Of a stretch of 5,007 nt of DNA, positions 4,964-5,007 are shown in pieces. A program made the position numbers and the translations under genes. Origin of the DNA: Lachnospiraceae bacterium UBA1201 (lineage in GTDB: Bacteria > Bacillota > Clostridia > Lachnospirales > Lachnospiraceae). The notes under the pieces are model-generated. The model worked only from the letters and a program-made list of their open reading frames with translations, made no database searches and had not been told where the DNA came from. The DNA is taken from positions 65,922 to 70,928 of the forward strand of contig DBXX01000019.1 of NCBI GenBank assembly GCA_002309675.1, read 5' to 3'. Each line of letters begins with the position of its first letter. The stretch's first letter is position 1.

Positions 4964-5007
4964 ATGAAAAGAGATCCGGTAGTATGATATGTACCCAGTT
5001 TCCTGGA
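4964..5007. other. Short downstream flank of popT, no supported gene
   Basis: These 44 bp follow the popT stop. ATGs at 4984 and 4989 stay open to the edge for only a few codons and lack a clear ribosome site. CCAG (4995-4998) and CTGG (5003-5006) could be the beginning of a terminator hairpin, but the window ends before any U-tract. Confidence 0.3.

Overview
The window looks like chromosomal DNA from a Gram-positive Clostridia-type bacterium, most likely Lachnospiraceae or a relative. The clues are mid-range GC, strong AGGAG-type ribosome binding sites, consensus TTGACA/TATGAT-like promoters, a LacI-type regulator next to a GH130-type glycan phosphorylase, an LTA-synthase-family envelope enzyme and a DUF368 (PopT) membrane protein. 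The taxonomic placement is inferred from gene style, not from a marker gene. I see no mobile element, CRISPR array, tRNA or rRNA.

Layout. Positions 1-323 (minus) hold the N-terminal 107 codons of a GH130-like glycoside phosphorylase that runs off the left edge. Directly upstream of it, 32 bp away on the same strand, is a complete LacI-family regulator (356-1402). The two probably form the start of a carbohydrate-use operon whose remainder lies outside the window. A 217-bp gap (1403-1619) follows. It contains a near-consensus promoter for the regulator (TTGACA-17 bp-TATGAT on the minus strand), a 12-bp palindrome TGCAAATTTGCA in the leader that suits an autoregulatory operator, and a 15-bp-stem intrinsic terminator for the next gene. 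That gene (1620-3878, minus) encodes a large membrane-anchored LTA-synthase-family phosphotransferase with an extra C-terminal extracellular module. A divergent intergenic region (3879-4060) carries two back-to-back promoters. One drives the LTA-synthase-like gene. The other drives a complete popT/DUF368 gene (4061-4963, plus), a predicted undecaprenyl-phosphate translocase. The last 44 bp show no supported gene.

How the genes work together. There are two functional blocks. The left block is a regulator plus a phosphorolytic enzyme for mannose-type (or related) oligosaccharides, with the regulator probably sensing a sugar and controlling its own transcript. The right block is envelope biogenesis: an enzyme that polymerises or transfers phosphoglycerol-type groups outside the membrane, divergent from a transporter thought to return the C55-P lipid carrier to the cytoplasmic face.

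No wholly new system is evident. The items most worth checking are the operator-like palindrome paired with an unusual LacI hinge, the C-terminal module on the LTA-synthase-like protein, and the repeated CCGG-type and TGTGCA-type motifs in the two regulatory gaps.
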